Origin: Chromatiaceae bacterium | GTDB taxonomy: Bacteria; Pseudomonadota; Gammaproteobacteria; Chromatiales; Chromatiaceae | Assembly: GCA_025458165.1 (NCBI GenBank) | Contig: JALOTB010000001.1 | Span: 42,254 to 106,253, forward strand | Length of the DNA: 64,000 nucleotides | Direction: 5' to 3' | Shown: positions 30,029-38,942 of the stretch, piece by piece | How the letters are laid out: every line of letters starts with the position of its first letter | Numbering within the stretch: position 1 is the stretch's first letter | Made by a program: the position numbers and the translations under genes | The notes under the pieces: generated by a model | Told to the model about the DNA's origin: nothing | Seen by the model: only the letters and a program-made list of their open reading frames with translations | The model's database searches: none

Positions 30029-31239
30029 TGATGGCCAAGTTTACCTACAAGGCGGTGCGCCTCGACGGCGAGGCGGTGGAGGGCGAGCTCGAGGCCGCGG
30101 ACGAGGCCGCCGTGATCCGCCATCTCCAGGGCGCCGGTCTGATCCCCATCCAGGCGCGCCGGACGGGGGGGCTGAGCCTCAAGCTCCGCCGCGAGCGGGC
30201 CGCCGGTCTCACCCGCAAAGAGGTCGGCGTGATCACCCGCGAGCTCGCGACCCTGCTGGAGGCCGGGCTCACCCTCGACCGCTCCCTGCAGATCCTGATC
30301 GATCTCAGCGGCGAGCCGCGGGTCGCGCGGGTGCTCACGGCCCTGCAGGAGCGGGTGCGTGGGGGCGCGACCTTCTCCACCGCGTTGGAGGAGCAGGGGA
30401 CCCAGTTCCCACGCCTGTACGTCAACATGGTGCGCGCCGGCGAGGCGAGCGGTGCGCTCGACGCCGTCCTCGCCCGCCTCGCCGACTACCTGGAGCGCGC
30501 CGCGGAGCTCCGCGAGACGGTCACCTCGGCCCTGGTCTACCCGGCCATCCTGCTCTTCGTCGCCGGGCTCTCGGTGATCCTGCTCCTGGTCTTCGTCGTG
30601 CCCCAGTTCACCGTGCTGTTCCAGGACATGAACGCTGCGCTGCCGCTACCGACCCAGGTCGTCATCGCCGTCGGGGACCTGTTCCGCAATTATTGGTGGG
30701 CGATCCTAGCGCTGCTCGCCCTGACGGCGGTGGGCGTGGAGCGCTGGCTGGAGCGTCCGGGGGTGCGCGATCGTCTCGACGTGCGCGTGCTCGCCCTGCC
30801 GCTCTTCGGCGACCTGATCTGGAAGATGGAGACAGCGCGTTTCTGCCATACCCTCTCCACCTTGCTCAAGAATGGTTTGCCGCTCTTGAGCGCGTTGAAC
30901 CTCGCCCGCGAGGTGGTCGGCAACCGCAAGCTCTCTGGCCTCCTCGTCGAGGCGTCCGAGGAGCTCAAGCGCGGCCACGGCATGGCTGGGCCCTTCACTC
31001 AGCGGGAGATCCTGCCGCAGATGGCCCTGCAGATGATTCGCGTCGGCGAGGAGTCGGGCAGCCTCGACGCCATGCTTGGCAAGGTGGCCGAGGTCTACGA
31101 CAAAGAGACCCAGTCGAGCGTCCGGCGCATGCTCACCCTGCTCGAGCCGATCCTGATCATCGGCCTGGGGGCGATGGTCGCCGGGATCATCATCTCGATC
31201 ATCGTGCCGATCCTCGGCCTCAACGAGCTGGTGCTCTAG
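30028..31239 (+). CDS. gspF: Type II secretion inner-membrane platform protein GspF
   Basis: Polytopic platform protein around which the pseudopilus is built. The 403 residues hold two T2SF domains, each with the cytoplasmic helical bundle (GVITRELATLLEAGLTLDRSL and TARFCHTLSTLLKNGLPLL) and the motifs NMVRAGEASGALD and MIRVGEESGSLD, and three membrane helices (about 172-195, 220-240, 375-398). The start is ATG at 30028, overlapping the gspE stop; ATG at 30031 is equally possible. The open frame extends upstream but only antiphase through gspE. Confidence 0.96.
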   Translation: MMAKFTYKAVRLDGEAVEGELEAADEAAVIRHLQGAGLIPIQARRTGGLSLKLRRERAAGLTRKEVGVITRELATLLEAGLTLDRSLQILIDLSGEPRVARVLTALQERVRGGATFSTALEEQGTQFPRLYVNMVRAGEASGALDAVLARLADYLERAAELRETVTSALVYPAILLFVAGLSVILLLVFVVPQFTVLFQDMNAALPLPTQVVIAVGDLFRNYWWAILALLALTAVGVERWLERPGVRDRLDVRVLALPLFGDLIWKMETARFCHTLSTLLKNGLPLLSALNLAREVVGNRKLSGLLVEASEELKRGHGMAGPFTQREILPQMALQMIRVGEESGSLDAMLGKVAEVYDKETQSSVRRMLTLLEPILIIGLGAMVAGIIISIIVPILGLNELVL

Positions 31240-31308
31240 CCGGACGGTCGCGGGCGAGGCCGCTACAATGCGGAGCCGATTCACCACTTGACCGATTGAG
31301 CAAACGCC

Positions 31309-31740
31309 ATGAACAAGATTCGCTCTAGCCGCCGTGCGCGCGGCTTCACCCTGGTCGAGCTCCTCGTCGTGCTCGCCATCCTCGGGCTGCTCGTCGGACT
31401 GGTCGGCCCCCGGGTGATGAGCACCCTTGGCGGATCCAAGACCCAGACCGCGCGCATCCAGATCTCGGACCTGAGCACCGCACTCGACATCTACCGGCTG
31501 GAGGTCGGGGGCTATCCCGCCAGCGACGAGGGGCTGCAGGCCCTGGTGGAGCGCCCGAGCGACGCCAAGAACTGGAACGGGCCCTATCTGAAGAAGAACC
31601 AGGTCCCCAAGGACCCCTGGGGCTTCGACTACAACTACCGCTCGCCGGGCGAGCACGGACCCTTCGACCTCTGGTCGCTGGGCGCCGACAACCGCGACGG
31701 CGGCGAGGGAGAGAATCAGGACATCCTTGGCTGGGATTGA
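31309..31740 (+). CDS. gspG: Major pseudopilin GspG
   Basis: Main subunit of the type II pseudopilus. A 12-residue leader ending RARG precedes FTLVELLVVLAILGLLVGLV, with Glu at +5 of the mature protein, the classic prepilin peptidase site. YPASDEGLQALVERP, YLKKNQVPKDPWG and SPGEHGPFDLWSLGADN are major-pseudopilin signatures, the last carrying the calcium-binding loop. Length 143. A 69-base gap before it contains TACAAT at 31264-31269, which may be an internal promoter for extra GspG, but no -35 is evident. Confidence 0.97.
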   Translation: MNKIRSSRRARGFTLVELLVVLAILGLLVGLVGPRVMSTLGGSKTQTARIQISDLSTALDIYRLEVGGYPASDEGLQALVERPSDAKNWNGPYLKKNQVPKDPWGFDYNYRSPGEHGPFDLWSLGADNRDGGEGENQDILGWD

Positions 31741-31801
31741 GCCCGCCGCGTGCTGCTGCCCTGCCGTGAGCGGCGTCGCCAATCTCGCGGCCGCAGGATG
31801 G

Positions 31802-32269
31802 ATGCCGGCACCCCGCCCGCGCCCCGTGGGTGGCTTTACCCTGCTCGAGCTCCTCGTGGTGCTGGCGATCGCGGCCCTGCTGCTCGCCGTCGTCCCGCCG
31901 CTCTTCAGCGCCGCCCTGCCCGGGGTCGAGCTCAAGGCCGCCGCCCGCCGGGTGGCGTCGGGCCTAAGGCTCGCGCGTGAGGAGGCGATCCGCAGCGGGC
32001 GCGATGCCGCCTTCGTACTCGACGTCGAGGGACGCGCCTTCCGCGTCGATGGCCCCTACCGGGTCACGCCCCTCCCGGGTGGGCTCGACCTCAAACTGGA
32101 GGCCGCCGAGAGCGAGATGCAGGGCGAGGGCGTTGGCGCGGTGCGCTTCTTCCCCGACGGCACATCCACCGGGGGGCGCGTCGTGGTCGCCCGTGGTGAC
32201 AGCGGCTATCAGGTCGGTGTGCACTGGCTGACCGGGCGGATCGAGACCGCACCCTGGGAGGAAGATTGA
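31802..32269 (+). CDS. gspH: Minor pseudopilin GspH
   Basis: A tip-associated minor pseudopilin. The leader MPAPRPRPVGG is followed by FTLLELLVVLAIAALLLAVV with Glu at +5, and the GspH globular domain (LRLAREEAIRSGRDAAFVLDVEG, RVVVARGDSGYQVGVHWLTGRI). The start is set at ATG 31802, giving an 11-residue leader and 155 residues; GTG 31766 and TTG 31727 (which overlaps the gspG stop) are longer options with atypical leaders. Confidence 0.88.
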   Translation: MPAPRPRPVGGFTLLELLVVLAIAALLLAVVPPLFSAALPGVELKAAARRVASGLRLAREEAIRSGRDAAFVLDVEGRAFRVDGPYRVTPLPGGLDLKLEAAESEMQGEGVGAVRFFPDGTSTGGRVVVARGDSGYQVGVHWLTGRIETAPWEED

Positions 32270-32294
32270 GCGGCTATCACTCCGCAAGACTCCG

Positions 32295-32687
32295 ATGAGG
32301 CGTCGCCGCAGACAGGGCGGGTTCTCCCTGCTGGAGGTGCTCGTCGCCTTCGCGGTCCTCTCGCTCACCCTCGGTGTGCTGATGCAGGTCTTCTCGCGGG
32401 CGGTTAACACCACGGTGCTCAGCGGGGCGCTCAGCCGCGCGGCCGCGCTGGCGGAGGCGCGGCTGAACGCGGTGGGCCTGGAGATCCCGTTGGTGCCGGG
32501 CAGCTATACCGGCGATCCAGAGGACGGGCTCGGGTGGGAGGTCTTCGTGGTCCCTTACGAGCCCGGGGAGAGTGCCTGGGAGTCGCCCTTCACGCCCTAT
32601 GTCGTGACCGCCGTTGCCCGCTGGGGCGAGGGCGCGCGCGAACGCGAGGTGAGTCTGACCAGTCTGCGCCTGGGGGAGCCGCTCTGA
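32295..32687 (+). CDS. gspI: Minor pseudopilin GspI
   Basis: Minor pseudopilin that forms the tip complex with GspJ and GspK. A strongly basic leader MRRRRRQGG is cut before FSLLEVLVAFAVLSLTLGVL, with Glu at +5. The remaining domain includes AAALAEARLNAVG and a C-terminal strand ending SLTSLRLGEPL. Length 130, within the family range. Its stop overlaps the unusual start of gspJ. Confidence 0.92.
   Translation: MRRRRRQGGFSLLEVLVAFAVLSLTLGVLMQVFSRAVNTTVLSGALSRAAALAEARLNAVGLEIPLVPGSYTGDPEDGLGWEVFVVPYEPGESAWESPFTPYVVTAVARWGEGAREREVSLTSLRLGEPL
32672..32686 (+). promoter_or_regulatory. Ribosome binding site and CTG start of gspJ
   Basis: GGGGGAG at 32672-32678 lies five bases before CTG at 32684-32686, which overlaps the gspI stop as CTGA. 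No ATG, GTG or TTG occurs in the gspJ frame between an implausible GTG 150 bases upstream and the prepilin cleavage site, so CTG is the best start. Confidence 0.6.
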
Positions 32688-33397
32688 TCGCCGCGCTGCC
32701 CGACCGCTCGGCTCGCGGCGCGTCCCGGGGCTTCACCCTGGTCGAGCTCCTCATCGCCCTATCCCTGGTCGGGCTCATCACCGTCCTGCTCTATTCCGGC
32801 TTGCGCCTGGGCACCCGGGCCTGGGAGGGGGTCGAGGCGAGCGCGGAGCGCACCGGGGGCTTGCGCCTCGCGCACAACTTCCTCGCTCGCGTGCTCGGCC
32901 AGGCCCGCGCCGTGCGCGTCCTCTTCGACGGCGAGAGCCGGTTGGTCTTTGCGGGCGATGCCGAGGGGCTCGAGCTGGTTAGCTTGCTGTCGCAGCACGT
33001 CGGCGTCCCCGGTCTCTACGTGCTCAGGATCACGCTGGAGGACGACGGCGATGACCGGCGGCTGGTACTGACCCGCTGGCTGCTGCACAGCGATGTCTTG
33101 GCCGGCGCCGACGACATCCCACCGTGGGAGCCATTCCAGGGCTCGGAGTCCGGCACCCGCCGGTCGGGGGAGCTCGATCAAGACCTGGCGGCCGGCGCCT
33201 ACGGATCGAGCCTGCTGATCGATGGCGTGGAGGATTTCCAGCTCGCCTATTACGGCATCGCCGAGGGGTCGACCGAGCCCGAGTGGCATGAGCGCTGGCT
33301 CGAGCCCAATGCCCTCCCCCAGAGCGTGCTCCTGCGCCTGACGACCACGGACCAGGCATGGCCCAGCGCCCTGATCCACCTGCCGGCCGGCGAGTGA
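32684..33397 (+). CDS. gspJ: Minor pseudopilin GspJ
   Basis: Largest tip-complex partner of GspI and GspK. The leader IAALPDRSARGASRG is followed by FTLVELLIALSLVGLITVLL, with Glu at +5. The GspJ domain includes RLAHNFLARVLGQ, ESRLVFAGDAEGLELV and LLIDGVEDFQLAYYG, and ends QAWPSALIHLPAGE. From the proposed CTG start the length is 237. The only regular start in frame is GTG 32534, which would add 50 residues read out of frame through gspI and would bury the leader, so it is rejected. The stop overlaps the gspK start. Confidence 0.88.
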   Translation: MIAALPDRSARGASRGFTLVELLIALSLVGLITVLLYSGLRLGTRAWEGVEASAERTGGLRLAHNFLARVLGQARAVRVLFDGESRLVFAGDAEGLELVSLLSQHVGVPGLYVLRITLEDDGDDRRLVLTRWLLHSDVLAGADDIPPWEPFQGSESGTRRSGELDQDLAAGAYGSSLLIDGVEDFQLAYYGIAEGSTEPEWHERWLEPNALPQSVLLRLTTTDQAWPSALIHLPAGE

Positions 33398-34338
33398 GCC
33401 GACCCCGGGCGCGAGCCCCCGAGACCCAGCGCGGCATCGCGCTGATGCTGGTGCTCTGGGTGATCGCGCTGCTCGTCATCATTGCCGCCGGCATGACCGC
33501 CGATCAGCGCAGCGAGACCAGCCTTGCCGCCAACCAGATCGGGGCGGCACGCTTTCGAGCCCTGAGCGATGCGGCGATCGCCTACGCCGTCTACAATCTG
33601 GCCGCGCCGGCGAACCTCCTGCAGGACCAGGCGGAGACACTGGACAGCGACCTCTGGGTGCCCGACGGCGCTCCCCGCGCCTGGCGATTCGCGGGCGAGG
33701 ATCTGAGCATCGCCGTCACGGATGAGCAGTCGCTGATCGACCTCAACCAGGGCTCCCGGGAGCTGTTCAGCGCCCTGCTTGGGGCCCTCGATCTGCCGGT
33801 GGAAGAGATCGACGTCCTGGCCGACGCCGTCCTCGACTGGCGCGACGAGGACGACCTGCGCCAACTCAACGGCGCCGAGGACCCCGATTACGCCGCCGCG
33901 GGGCGTCCCTACGGGGCGAAAGACGGGCCGTTCGACAGCGTCGAGGAGCTCCAACAAGTGCTCGGCTTTGACCGTGGCCTATTTCTTGTGCTGGCGCCGG
34001 CGTTGACCGTGGCGGGCTCGGCCTCCCCGGCGAACATCGAGCTCGCGCCCCCGTTGGTCCGGGCGGCCCTCGAAGGGATCTCCCTGGAGGAGGTGGCGCA
34101 GCGCATCGCCGAGGAGCTGGCCAGCGGTAGTCTGGTCGAGCCGGCCGCCGTGAATCGGGGGGGACCACTCTACCGAATCCGCGTCAGCCGCGCCGGGGCG
34201 CCGGACGCGCCGACCCCAACCATGGAAGCCCTGGTGCGGGTCGAGCTCGGGTCCTTCCCACCGTTCCGGGTACTGTGGCGCAATTTCGCCCCGATGCGGT
34301 CAACCCCGTCGAACCTTGACGAGGGTCACGGCTTGTGA
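33394..34338 (+). CDS. gspK: Minor pseudopilin GspK
   Basis: Tip pseudopilin that caps the pseudopilus. A 14-residue leader ending TQRG precedes IALMLVLWVIALLVIIAAGM; the absence of Glu at +5 is normal for GspK. The large helical insertion is visible (DEQSLIDLNQGSRELFSALL, VLDWRDEDDLRQLNGAED, VEELQQVLGFDRGLF). The start is set at GTG 33394 in a GTGA overlap with gspJ; ATG 33358 would lengthen the leader to 26 residues. Length 314. Confidence 0.9.
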   Translation: MSRPRARAPETQRGIALMLVLWVIALLVIIAAGMTADQRSETSLAANQIGAARFRALSDAAIAYAVYNLAAPANLLQDQAETLDSDLWVPDGAPRAWRFAGEDLSIAVTDEQSLIDLNQGSRELFSALLGALDLPVEEIDVLADAVLDWRDEDDLRQLNGAEDPDYAAAGRPYGAKDGPFDSVEELQQVLGFDRGLFLVLAPALTVAGSASPANIELAPPLVRAALEGISLEEVAQRIAEELASGSLVEPAAVNRGGPLYRIRVSRAGAPDAPTPTMEALVRVELGSFPPFRVLWRNFAPMRSTPSNLDEGHGL

Positions 34339-34415
34339 CCGGCGTCAGTTTACTTTCCGCCGCTTAAGAGCGATTGTTGCCAACGTCTTGTGACTGACCC
34401 GAGGCACCCGGCGAA

Positions 34416-35510
34416 ATGGCCTTCGCTGACACCCTGAGAGCCCTGTCGGGGCCGCTCATTGCCGGTCGTGCGCCGACTGAGCTCCTCGACGCTTGGCGCT
34501 CGTCGCTGATGGGCTGTCTGCCGGCCCCCCTGCGGCGCGAGCTCGCGCAGCGCGACCGGCACCTGATCATCGCGCCCCGCGGTCCCGTCGCGACGCTCGC
34601 GGTTATGCAGGGAGGCGAGACCCTCGATCTGGGGGCACTCGACACCCAGGCGCCGGGGGCGCTGACCGCCATCCTGTCGGGGGTGCGGCGAGACGTGCGC
34701 CGCACGATCGTGCAGCTCCCGGCCGCGGAGGTCTTGCGCCGCGAGGTGAGCTTCCCGGAGCAGGTCCGCACGAACCTGCGTCAGGTTGTCGGCTACGAGA
34801 TCGACCGCCTGTCGCCCTTCCAGGCGGCGCAGGTCTACTACGACTTCCGGATTGCCGAGGGGGTGGCCCGTGGCGGTAAGCTCCGAGTCGAGCTCGCCCT
34901 GTGCCGCCGCGACCTGGCCGACGACTGGCTGCGGAGGCTGCGTGAGGCCGGTGTCCCGGCCGACCGGCTCAGTTGGGAGGGCGCCTGGCCCAAGGCCAAC
35001 CTGCTTCCGGCCGAGGAGCGCCCGCGCCGGCGCGCCCGCCTGGTGACCCCCGCCCGCCTCCTGCTCCTGCTGGTCCTGGTCTTGATCGCCGCGGTGCTGG
35101 TGAGCCCGTTGTGGCAAAAACAGCGCCAGCTTGAGTCGTTGGACACCCAGCTCGGCACGCTGCGGGCCAGTGCCGCCGAGGTCGAGGAGGTCCGCGCCGC
35201 CTTGGAGCGCGCCCGCGAGGGCAGCACCCTGGTGCTCCAGCGCAAGATCGATCAGCCACGCTCGGTGGATCTCCTGCGCGAGCTGACCGAACGCCTGCCC
35301 GACGACACTTGGGTCCAGAACCTGGATGTGACCGAACGCGAGGTCCAGATCCGCGGGGAGTCGGCACAGGCCACCGCCCTGATTGGGCTGCTGGAGAAGG
35401 CGCCCGGGTTCTCGGGCGTCTCGTTCCGCTCGCCGGTGGTTCAGGTCGCCACCACCGGGCAGGAGCGATTTCACATCGCGTTCCGCTTTCAGCCCCCGGA
35501 GCCGCCGTGA
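34416..35510 (+). CDS. gspL: Type II secretion protein GspL, PilN-domain form
   Basis: Inner-membrane protein that links GspE to the periplasmic parts. The N-terminal cytoplasmic half has an actin-like pattern (ALDTQAPGALTAILSGVRRDV, FPEQVRTNLRQVVGYEIDRLSPF), followed by one membrane helix (LLLLLVLVLIAAVLVSPLW near 212-230), a short coiled coil and a PilN-like periplasmic domain (LLRELTERLPDDTWVQNLD). The length, 364 residues, and domain order match the Xanthomonas XpsL type. It lies 77 bases after gspK and overlaps gspM through GTGA. Confidence 0.88.
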   Translation: MAFADTLRALSGPLIAGRAPTELLDAWRSSLMGCLPAPLRRELAQRDRHLIIAPRGPVATLAVMQGGETLDLGALDTQAPGALTAILSGVRRDVRRTIVQLPAAEVLRREVSFPEQVRTNLRQVVGYEIDRLSPFQAAQVYYDFRIAEGVARGGKLRVELALCRRDLADDWLRRLREAGVPADRLSWEGAWPKANLLPAEERPRRRARLVTPARLLLLLVLVLIAAVLVSPLWQKQRQLESLDTQLGTLRASAAEVEEVRAALERAREGSTLVLQRKIDQPRSVDLLRELTERLPDDTWVQNLDVTEREVQIRGESAQATALIGLLEKAPGFSGVSFRSPVVQVATTGQERFHIAFRFQPPEPP

Positions 35511-36109
35511 CCAAGCCCACCGCCGGGCGCGCCCGGTGCCTGCTGCTCCTTGCCCCCCTGGTGCTCATCCCGGCGCTCGTCCTGACTGCGGTGCTCGGGC
35601 CCTGGGCGAGCGCCATCTCGGAGCTCGACGCCGAGATCGCGACGCGCCAGGATCAGAGCCAGCGTTATCAGCGCCTGCTCGCGACACTCCCCGGCATGCG
35701 CGCCGAGCTTGATCGGGTGCTCGCCAACCAAGAGCTCAAGGCCTTCTATTTCGATGCGCAGACGTCCGCCCTCGCCGGTGCCCAGCTCCAGCGCGAGGTC
35801 CAGGAGATGGTCCAGACCGCTGGAGGTCGGCTGATCAGCACCCAGATCCTGCCTTCAGCGGCGGCCGAGCAGCCCCAGCGTGTCAGTATCCGTGCCCAGC
35901 TCCAGGGCGACGTAGAGACCTTGCTCGAAGTGCTCCACCGCATCGAGCAGGCGCGCCCCTTCCTGTTCGTCGACCAGATCTCGGTGCGCGCGACCCAGAG
36001 GCGCACCGTGCGCCGCAGCGCGGCCCGTGGTGCGCCCGCCGCACAACAGGAGGGACAGCTCACGGTGCGGCTCGATGTCTTTGGCTACGCCCTGGGGCAG
36101 GCCGGATGA
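35507..36109 (+). CDS. gspM: Type II secretion protein GspM
   Basis: Bitopic inner-membrane partner of GspL. An N-terminal membrane helix (CLLLLAPLVLIPALVLTAVL, about 11-30) is followed by a coiled-coil stretch (SELDAEIATRQDQSQRYQRL) and a ferredoxin-like periplasmic domain (LQREVQEMVQTAGGRLISTQ, LLEVLHRIEQARPFLFVDQI). GTG at 35507 overlaps the gspL stop and gives 200 residues; the longer upstream frame lies antiphase over gspL. It resembles the XpsM/GspM-b type. Confidence 0.86.
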   Translation: MTKPTAGRARCLLLLAPLVLIPALVLTAVLGPWASAISELDAEIATRQDQSQRYQRLLATLPGMRAELDRVLANQELKAFYFDAQTSALAGAQLQREVQEMVQTAGGRLISTQILPSAAAEQPQRVSIRAQLQGDVETLLEVLHRIEQARPFLFVDQISVRATQRRTVRRSAARGAPAAQQEGQLTVRLDVFGYALGQAG

Positions 36110-36738
36110 AAGCCGTCCTCGCCGTCCTGGTCCTCGCCCTGATCGGGGTGCTCACCTGGCAGTGGACGACCTGGACGCCGGAGGTCAACGATTCGGCCAA
36201 CGCCCTGGGCGGTGCCGTCGAACCGGGCGCCCGGGTCGAAGACGACAACCCTCTGGCCAGGCTGAAACCTCTCGCCGATCGCGAGGAGTATCAGGTGGTG
36301 GTCGATCGCCCGCTGTTCAGTCCGACCCGCCGGCCGCTCGAGGACGAGCCCGAGCAGGTGGAGCCCGAGGTCGCCGCCGACGGCTCGCTCGACCGCATCG
36401 ACCTCAACGCCGTCCTCATCACCCCGGACGAGACCCTGGCCTGGGTAATGGACGCCAGCAGCCGCGAGGTGCGTCGCCTGCGACTGGGCGACGAGCTCGA
36501 AGGCTGGGCGGTGCGGGATATCCTTTCGGACCGTCTGGTCCTGGAGCGACAAGGCCAAACCAACACGCTAGTATTGCGCGACTACGCGCGCCAACCCCCG
36601 CCCCCCGTGCGGCCGCGGCCTCCACCGGTACGCCCCCCTGCGCGTAACCAGCCGACGCCCCCACGACCGGCACCCCCGGCGGGCAACCCGCAGGCACAGG
36701 AAGATGCAACGCCTCCCGAATCGACCCCGCCGCCGTAG
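36106..36738 (+). CDS. gspN: Type II secretion protein GspN/GspC-like
   Basis: A 210-residue bitopic protein: one N-terminal helix (AVLAVLVLALIGVLTWQW), then a homology-region-like beta domain (VVDRPLFSPTRRPLED, LNAVLITPDETLAWVMD, LRLGDELEGWAVRDILSDRLVL) and a Pro-rich tail of about 45 residues. The domain pattern is that of GspC, which links the platform to the secretin, and no other gspC is present, so this XpsN-type protein probably fills that role. It overlaps gspM by 4 bases and gspD by 35 bases. Confidence 0.85.
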   Translation: MKAVLAVLVLALIGVLTWQWTTWTPEVNDSANALGGAVEPGARVEDDNPLARLKPLADREEYQVVVDRPLFSPTRRPLEDEPEQVEPEVAADGSLDRIDLNAVLITPDETLAWVMDASSREVRRLRLGDELEGWAVRDILSDRLVLERQGQTNTLVLRDYARQPPPPVRPRPPPVRPPARNQPTPPRPAPPAGNPQAQEDATPPESTPPP

Positions 36739-38878
36739 ACCCTGGTACCCGGCCTTTGTCGTGCTGGGCGTCGCCCTGCTTGCCGCCTCGGGCTGCGAAC
36801 GGTCACTCTGGGACCCCACCACCAAAATCGGTAGCGCCGAGGGCCACATCGTCGGCCGGGAGGGGGTGGCCGCCGGCGCTACGACCTATCCCATGGAGGG
36901 CAGCGGCATCGACTTGAGCTTCGGCGGACCTGGGGTGAAGACCCCCGAGGACTCGATCAAGGGCGGTACCGGGGAGTTCGTCGGTACCGTGTCCGCGCCG
37001 CCGGCGGACGTCGACACCAGCCCGGGCGACGTGACCCTCAACTTCGACGGCACGGATATCCGTGAGGTCGTCAAGGTCATCCTGGGCGATCTGCTTGGGG
37101 TCAACTACGTCCTCGACCCGGGGGTGCAGGGAACCGCCTCGCTGCAGACCGGCCGCCCGCTGCGTCGGGAGCACCTGGTCCCGACCCTGGAGACCCTGCT
37201 GCGGATGAACAACGCCGCTCTGGTCTCCCAGGGCGGCAGCTATCAGGTCGTACCGCTCTCCAACGCGGTGCAGGGCAAGGTCTCGCCCCAGCTCGGGGAG
37301 ACCGAGCGCGCGCTGCCGAACGGCTACAGCGTGCAGGTCGTACCCCTGCGCTACATCGGCGCCGAGGAGATGAGCAAGATCCTCCAGCCGCTCGCGCCGG
37401 AGGGGAGCGTCGTGCGGGTCGATACCCTGCGCAACCTGCTGCTCATCGCCGGCACCGGCCCGGAGATGGGCAACCTGCTCGATACCGTCCGCGTCTTCGA
37501 CGTGGACTGGATGGCCGGTCTCTCGGTCGGTTTCTTTACGCTGGAATACGCCTCGGCCGGCGACGTGGTCACCCAGCTTGAGACCCTGCTCGCCGACGAG
37601 ACCGGGAACCCCTTCAAGGGGCTATTCCGGTTCATCCCGGTCGAGAGCGCCAACAGCCTGCTCGTCATTTCCCCGCGTGAGAGCTACCTGCGCCAGGTCA
37701 AGGACTGGATCGAGCGGCTCGACCTCGCCGACGCCTCGGGGGAGGGGGCGCAGCGCGTCTTCGTCTACCGGGTCAAGCACGGCGACGCGCAGACCCTGGC
37801 CGACATCATCACCCAGCTCTTCTCGGGCGACCAATCGGGCGGCACGACACGGCGGGTGGGGGGAATCGCCCCGGGGATGCGCCCGGCGAGCATTCAGTCG
37901 CGCACCGAGAACAGGCCGGGCGAGGAGGGGCAGACTCGCACCACCCAAACGCAGCAGGCGGTGGCGCAGAACATCGAGCTGTCTTCGCCGGTGAGCATCG
38001 TCGCCGACACCGTCAACAACTCCCTGCTGATCAAGGCGAGCCCACGCGACTATAAGATGCTCTTAGAGGCCCTCAAGCAGCTCGATCTGGTCCCGCTCCA
38101 GGTCCTGGTCGAGGCGACGATCGTTGAGATCTCTCTGACCGGCAATCTGCAATATGGCGTGCAGTGGCAGTTCTTCGGAAAGAAAGACAGCTATGTCAGC
38201 GATCTCTCGCTGGTCAACAGTGCGACCGGAAACATCGCCAAGAGCTTCCCCGGCTTCAACTGGGCGGTGATCGTCTCACCCGACCAGATCCGCGCGACCC
38301 TGAGCGCGCTCGCCAGCGATGGCCTGGTCAACGTCCTTTCCTCGCCGTCGGTGATGGTGCTGGATAACCAGACGGCCAAGATCCAGGTCGGCAAGGCGGT
38401 GCCGATCCTGACCTCCCAGTCCCAAGGGACGGCTACCACGGACCGGATCGTCAACTCCGTCGAGTACCGCGATACCGGCGTCATGCTGACCGTCAAGCCG
38501 CGCGTCACCCCGGGGGGGCTGGTGCAGATGGAGATCGAGCAGGAGGTCAGCACCGCCGAGCCGGTCCCGTCAGGGGCGAGCCTGCAATCGCCGGAGATCG
38601 CGACCCGAAACATCACCAGTACGGTGGCGGTGCGCTCCAATCAGGCCGTCGTCCTGGGCGGTCTGATCGAAGACTCCCGCACGGACGGCAAGCAGGGCAT
38701 CCCGGGTCTCTACAGCATCCCCGTGTTCGGGGCCTTGTTTGGGGAGACCAGCAAGCGCGCGTCGCGCCGGGAGCTCGTGGTGGTCCTCGTCCCGCGGGTG
38801 ATCGCGAGCGATCAGGACGTGGAGATGGTGAGCAACGACTTCCGGCGTAAGGTCAAGGGCCTGACCGGTCGTTTCTAG
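36704..38878 (+). CDS. gspD: Type II secretion outer-membrane secretin GspD
   Basis: Forms the outer-membrane gate of the T2SS. A lipoprotein signal ends in LLAASGC with Cys31 as the predicted lipidated residue, suggesting self-piloting as in XpsD and HxcQ. An N0 domain (DVTLNFDGTDIREVVKVIL, about 107-180), N1-N3 domains (VVPLRYIGAEEMSKILQPL; VFVYRVKHGDAQTLADII) and the secretin core (LVEATIVEISLTGNLQYGVQ to LVVVLVPRVI) follow. A Gly/Thr/Arg-rich loop interrupts N3 near 375-410. Length 724. This closes the E-F-G-H-I-J-K-L-M-N-D order known from Xanthomonas xps. Confidence 0.96.
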   Translation: MQRLPNRPRRRRPWYPAFVVLGVALLAASGCERSLWDPTTKIGSAEGHIVGREGVAAGATTYPMEGSGIDLSFGGPGVKTPEDSIKGGTGEFVGTVSAPPADVDTSPGDVTLNFDGTDIREVVKVILGDLLGVNYVLDPGVQGTASLQTGRPLRREHLVPTLETLLRMNNAALVSQGGSYQVVPLSNAVQGKVSPQLGETERALPNGYSVQVVPLRYIGAEEMSKILQPLAPEGSVVRVDTLRNLLLIAGTGPEMGNLLDTVRVFDVDWMAGLSVGFFTLEYASAGDVVTQLETLLADETGNPFKGLFRFIPVESANSLLVISPRESYLRQVKDWIERLDLADASGEGAQRVFVYRVKHGDAQTLADIITQLFSGDQSGGTTRRVGGIAPGMRPASIQSRTENRPGEEGQTRTTQTQQAVAQNIELSSPVSIVADTVNNSLLIKASPRDYKMLLEALKQLDLVPLQVLVEATIVEISLTGNLQYGVQWQFFGKKDSYVSDLSLVNSATGNIAKSFPGFNWAVIVSPDQIRATLSALASDGLVNVLSSPSVMVLDNQTAKIQVGKAVPILTSQSQGTATTDRIVNSVEYRDTGVMLTVKPRVTPGGLVQMEIEQEVSTAEPVPSGASLQSPEIATRNITSTVAVRSNQAVVLGGLIEDSRTDGKQGIPGLYSIPVFGALFGETSKRASRRELVVVLVPRVIASDQDVEMVSNDFRRKVKGLTGRF

Positions 38879-38942
38879 GCGCCGGGCCGCTGTCGCCGGC
38901 TTGCGTACCCCGGGCCAAGTGGAGGCCCCGTTGGAGCCAGCG

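Noticed and set aside
29895..31328. 477-codon frame overlapping gspE and gspF on the plus strand
   Set aside because: Its translation is low-complexity Pro/Arg/Gly; gspE and gspF are both clear.
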